A DNA stretch of 62,950 nt from Candidatus Izimoplasma sp. HR2 (lineage in GTDB: Bacteria > Bacillota_I > Bacilli_A > Izemoplasmatales > Izemoplasmataceae), in the NCBI GenBank assembly GCA_000753575.1, contig JRFF01000010.1:1-62950 (forward strand), given 5' to 3'. Numbering within the stretch: the stretch's first letter is position 1; every line of letters starts with the position of its first letter. Positions 61,537-62,950 of the stretch are shown piece by piece. The translations under genes were made by a program, and so were the position numbers. Under the pieces are notes generated by a model that saw nothing but the letters and a program-made list of their open reading frames with translations, was not told the origin of the DNA and searched no databases.

Positions 61537-62625
61537 ATGAAAAAGTATGATGAAAGAGAGACATTGTTTTCAAGAATAAATCTTGAAAAGGGTACTAAAG
61601 AATATAATGAATTCTATAGTAAACATAAAGATTTAAAACATAAAGATGATTCTATAAGAAGAATTTCTTTTCGTCATGTATTAAGAAAGAGTGAAGAGTT
61701 TAAGGATCTGTTTTTTCCTTTAACTATTAATAATAAATTATATATTAAGAATTTACATGATATGGTAGTAAACTATGAAGTAAAAGATAAAGTAGAAATT
61801 CCAAAAGGATTTTCAAAAAACATAAAAGAGATTGCGAAGTATTACGGAGCAACTGACGTTGGGATAGTTAAACTTGATAAATATAGTTACTATTCTCATT
61901 CAGGTGGTCTTAGTGAGAGTTTAGGAATAGATAATTACAACGATTTAATTAAACCTAAATATAAAACAGGGATTATTTTCACAGTTAAGATGGATTTAGA
62001 GTTTATGAATAGAGCACCTAATTTTGAAGAGTTACTTACTACAGAACAAGCATATTTAAGAGTTGCTGAAGTAAGTGCAAGACTTGCACTATATTTAAAA
62101 TCGATTGGGTATGATGCATATGCAAGTAATTCTGAAACGTATTTAGCTCCTTTAGTTCCACTTGCGTTTGACGCAGGTCTTGGTGAGATAGGGATGAGTA
62201 ATCATTTAGTAACTTTAGAACATGGAGATAATGTTAGACTAGGTGCTGTGTTTACTAATATGGAATTAGACACTGATAAACCAGTAGATTTTGGTCTACA
62301 TGATTTTTGTAAGAAGTGTGCTTTGTGCTTAATAAATTGTCCTTCAAATTCTATATCTCATTTACCAAGAATGGTAAATGGAAGACAGTTTTATAAGTTT
62401 GATGAGAACTCATGTTTTGAATTATGGGTTAAGACTGGAACTGATTGTGGAGTATGTATTCAAAGTTGCCCATTTACGCAAGGACTAGATTTAGATAGGG
62501 TTGCTGGAAGTCGAGGAAATGATAATTTAATAGAAGAATTGGTTCAAGAACACATAAAAAAACATACTAGAAGAGAATATACTAAAGAAGATTTAGATAT
62601 AGTTAAGATAGGTGAAGATGAGTGA
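61537..62625 (+). CDS. Reductive-dehalogenase-like 4Fe-4S protein (QueG superfamily)
   Basis: The 362-residue protein has two ferredoxin-type clusters near the C-terminus (CKKCALCLINCP and CGVCIQSCP). The upstream domain has motifs of the reductive dehalogenase/epoxyqueuosine reductase superfamily (AYASNSETYLAPLVPLAFDAG, LGEIGMSNHLVT, VRLGAVFTN). These enzymes bind a corrinoid. There is no Tat signal, so it is cytoplasmic, like catabolic dehalogenase relatives or QueG-like proteins; the substrate is unknown. TGTTATAAT promoter near 61510-61518. Confidence 0.8.
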   Translation: MKKYDERETLFSRINLEKGTKEYNEFYSKHKDLKHKDDSIRRISFRHVLRKSEEFKDLFFPLTINNKLYIKNLHDMVVNYEVKDKVEIPKGFSKNIKEIAKYYGATDVGIVKLDKYSYYSHSGGLSESLGIDNYNDLIKPKYKTGIIFTVKMDLEFMNRAPNFEELLTTEQAYLRVAEVSARLALYLKSIGYDAYASNSETYLAPLVPLAFDAGLGEIGMSNHLVTLEHGDNVRLGAVFTNMELDTDKPVDFGLHDFCKKCALCLINCPSNSISHLPRMVNGRQFYKFDENSCFELWVKTGTDCGVCIQSCPFTQGLDLDRVAGSRGNDNLIEELVQEHIKKHTRREYTKEDLDIVKIGEDE

Positions 62626-62855
62626 AAGTTGAAATAGATATTCATGGACTTACTGAACAAATGGCTATTAAGACACTTGAAAAATTTATTGTTTCTTGTG
62701 ATAAATCTATTTCTGAGATAGTAGTAATACATGGTTACCATGGAGGGAATGCTTTAAAAGATATGGTAAGAAATCCAAACAAATTAAGAAGCAAAAAGAT
62801 AAGAAAAAGAAAGTTATCATTAAATCAAGGAGAAACTATCTTACAATTATATTAG
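62622..62855 (+). CDS. Smr-domain small protein
   Basis: This is a 77-residue Smr domain with DIHGLTEQMAIKTLEKF, then SEIVVIHGYHGGNALKDMV. It overlaps the preceding stop (GTG start at 62622), so it is coupled to the Fe-S protein. Smr domains bind or cut nucleic acids, including collided ribosome mRNA in MutS2-type proteins; short stand-alone forms are not well characterised. It ends with a basic C-terminal region. Confidence 0.82.
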   Translation: MKVEIDIHGLTEQMAIKTLEKFIVSCDKSISEIVVIHGYHGGNALKDMVRNPNKLRSKKIRKRKLSLNQGETILQLY

Positions 62856-62865
62856 GAGTGGTTAT

Positions 62866-62928
62866 ATGAAAAAACAAAACCCAATATATTTATCAACTAT
62901 GTTTAAGAAAACTCCCTCTTCAAACTAG
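62866..62928 (+). other. Possible 20-residue reading frame at the window end
   Basis: An ATG follows AGGAGTGG and the frame stops at TAG after 20 codons (MKKQNPIYLSTMFKKTPSSN). It could be a short peptide, a broken gene start or chance. The window ends 22 bases later. Confidence 0.25.
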
Positions 62929-62950
62929 TTAAGTGGGGGATGAATTAAAC

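Overview
The window is strongly AT-rich, uses TGA as a normal stop (for example at 12179, 29361, 53818 and 62625), and codes tryptophan only with TGG. It has Gram-positive style AGGAGG ribosome sites, sigma-A promoters (often TGnTATAAT), a lipobox lipoprotein, MscL, and an htpG gene under a CIRCE element. This fits a monoderm low-GC bacterium on the Bacillota/Mycoplasmatota border that keeps the standard code, such as an Izemoplasma- or Haloplasma-like lineage. That placement is an inference; no rRNA is present.

Layout. (1) 1-3.3 kb: end of an unknown gene, a candidate C-rich small RNA, three minus-strand genes for membrane proteins that share near-identical terminators, and two tiny membrane-protein genes. 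(2) 3.4-27.7 kb: a Wzx/Wzy surface polysaccharide locus. Its order is chain-length regulator, UDP-GlcNAc dehydratase, winged-helix regulator, initiating sugar transferase, epimerase, glycosyltransferases, polymerase, GDP-fucose genes (gmd, fcl, manC, manA), a UDP-diacetamido-uronate set (wbpA/E/B-like plus an LpxD-like acyltransferase), another glycosyltransferase, flippase and UDP-galactopyranose mutase. A decayed IS3/IS150-type insertion sequence sits inside the terminator hairpin of the chain-length gene. (3) 27.9-31.6 kb: a small island bounded by a tRNA-Thr and a degenerate copy of its 5' half. It holds an HTH-nucleotidyltransferase/HEPN toxin-antitoxin pair (toxin with a nonsense codon), hipBA and a tyrosine recombinase.

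(4) 31.6-35.4 kb: AI-2E family permease, a 59-aa gene, a candidate structured RNA with end-to-end pairing and 26-bp tandem repeats, mscL, rhomboid protease and PAP2 phosphatase. (5) 35.6-40.4 kb: two defence-type modules. One is an AbiE-like regulator plus nucleotidyltransferase. The other is an operon of AAA ATPase, RloB/AbiLii and a full-length relative of the Pycsar cyclase PycC whose two metal-binding aspartates are both asparagine. (6) 40.4-62.9 kb: mostly chromosomal functions (a divergent lipoate-ligase relative, HtpG, Fic, HD-GYP protein, two large ABC exporters, a compact OLD-like ATPase-TOPRIM protein, paired LURP-one proteins, methyltransferase, a Cas4-like/XPD helicase fusion, APH-type kinase, radical SAM protein, hydroxyacid dehydrogenase, lipoprotein cyclophilin, reductive-dehalogenase-like Fe-S protein, Smr protein).

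The most unusual item is the ATPase-RloB-pseudocyclase operon at 37.8-40.4 kb. Next come the two candidate noncoding RNAs (about 316-412 and 33141-33360), the 32-bp-phased operator array at 28039-28117, and the tRNA-Thr remnant at 27942-28001.
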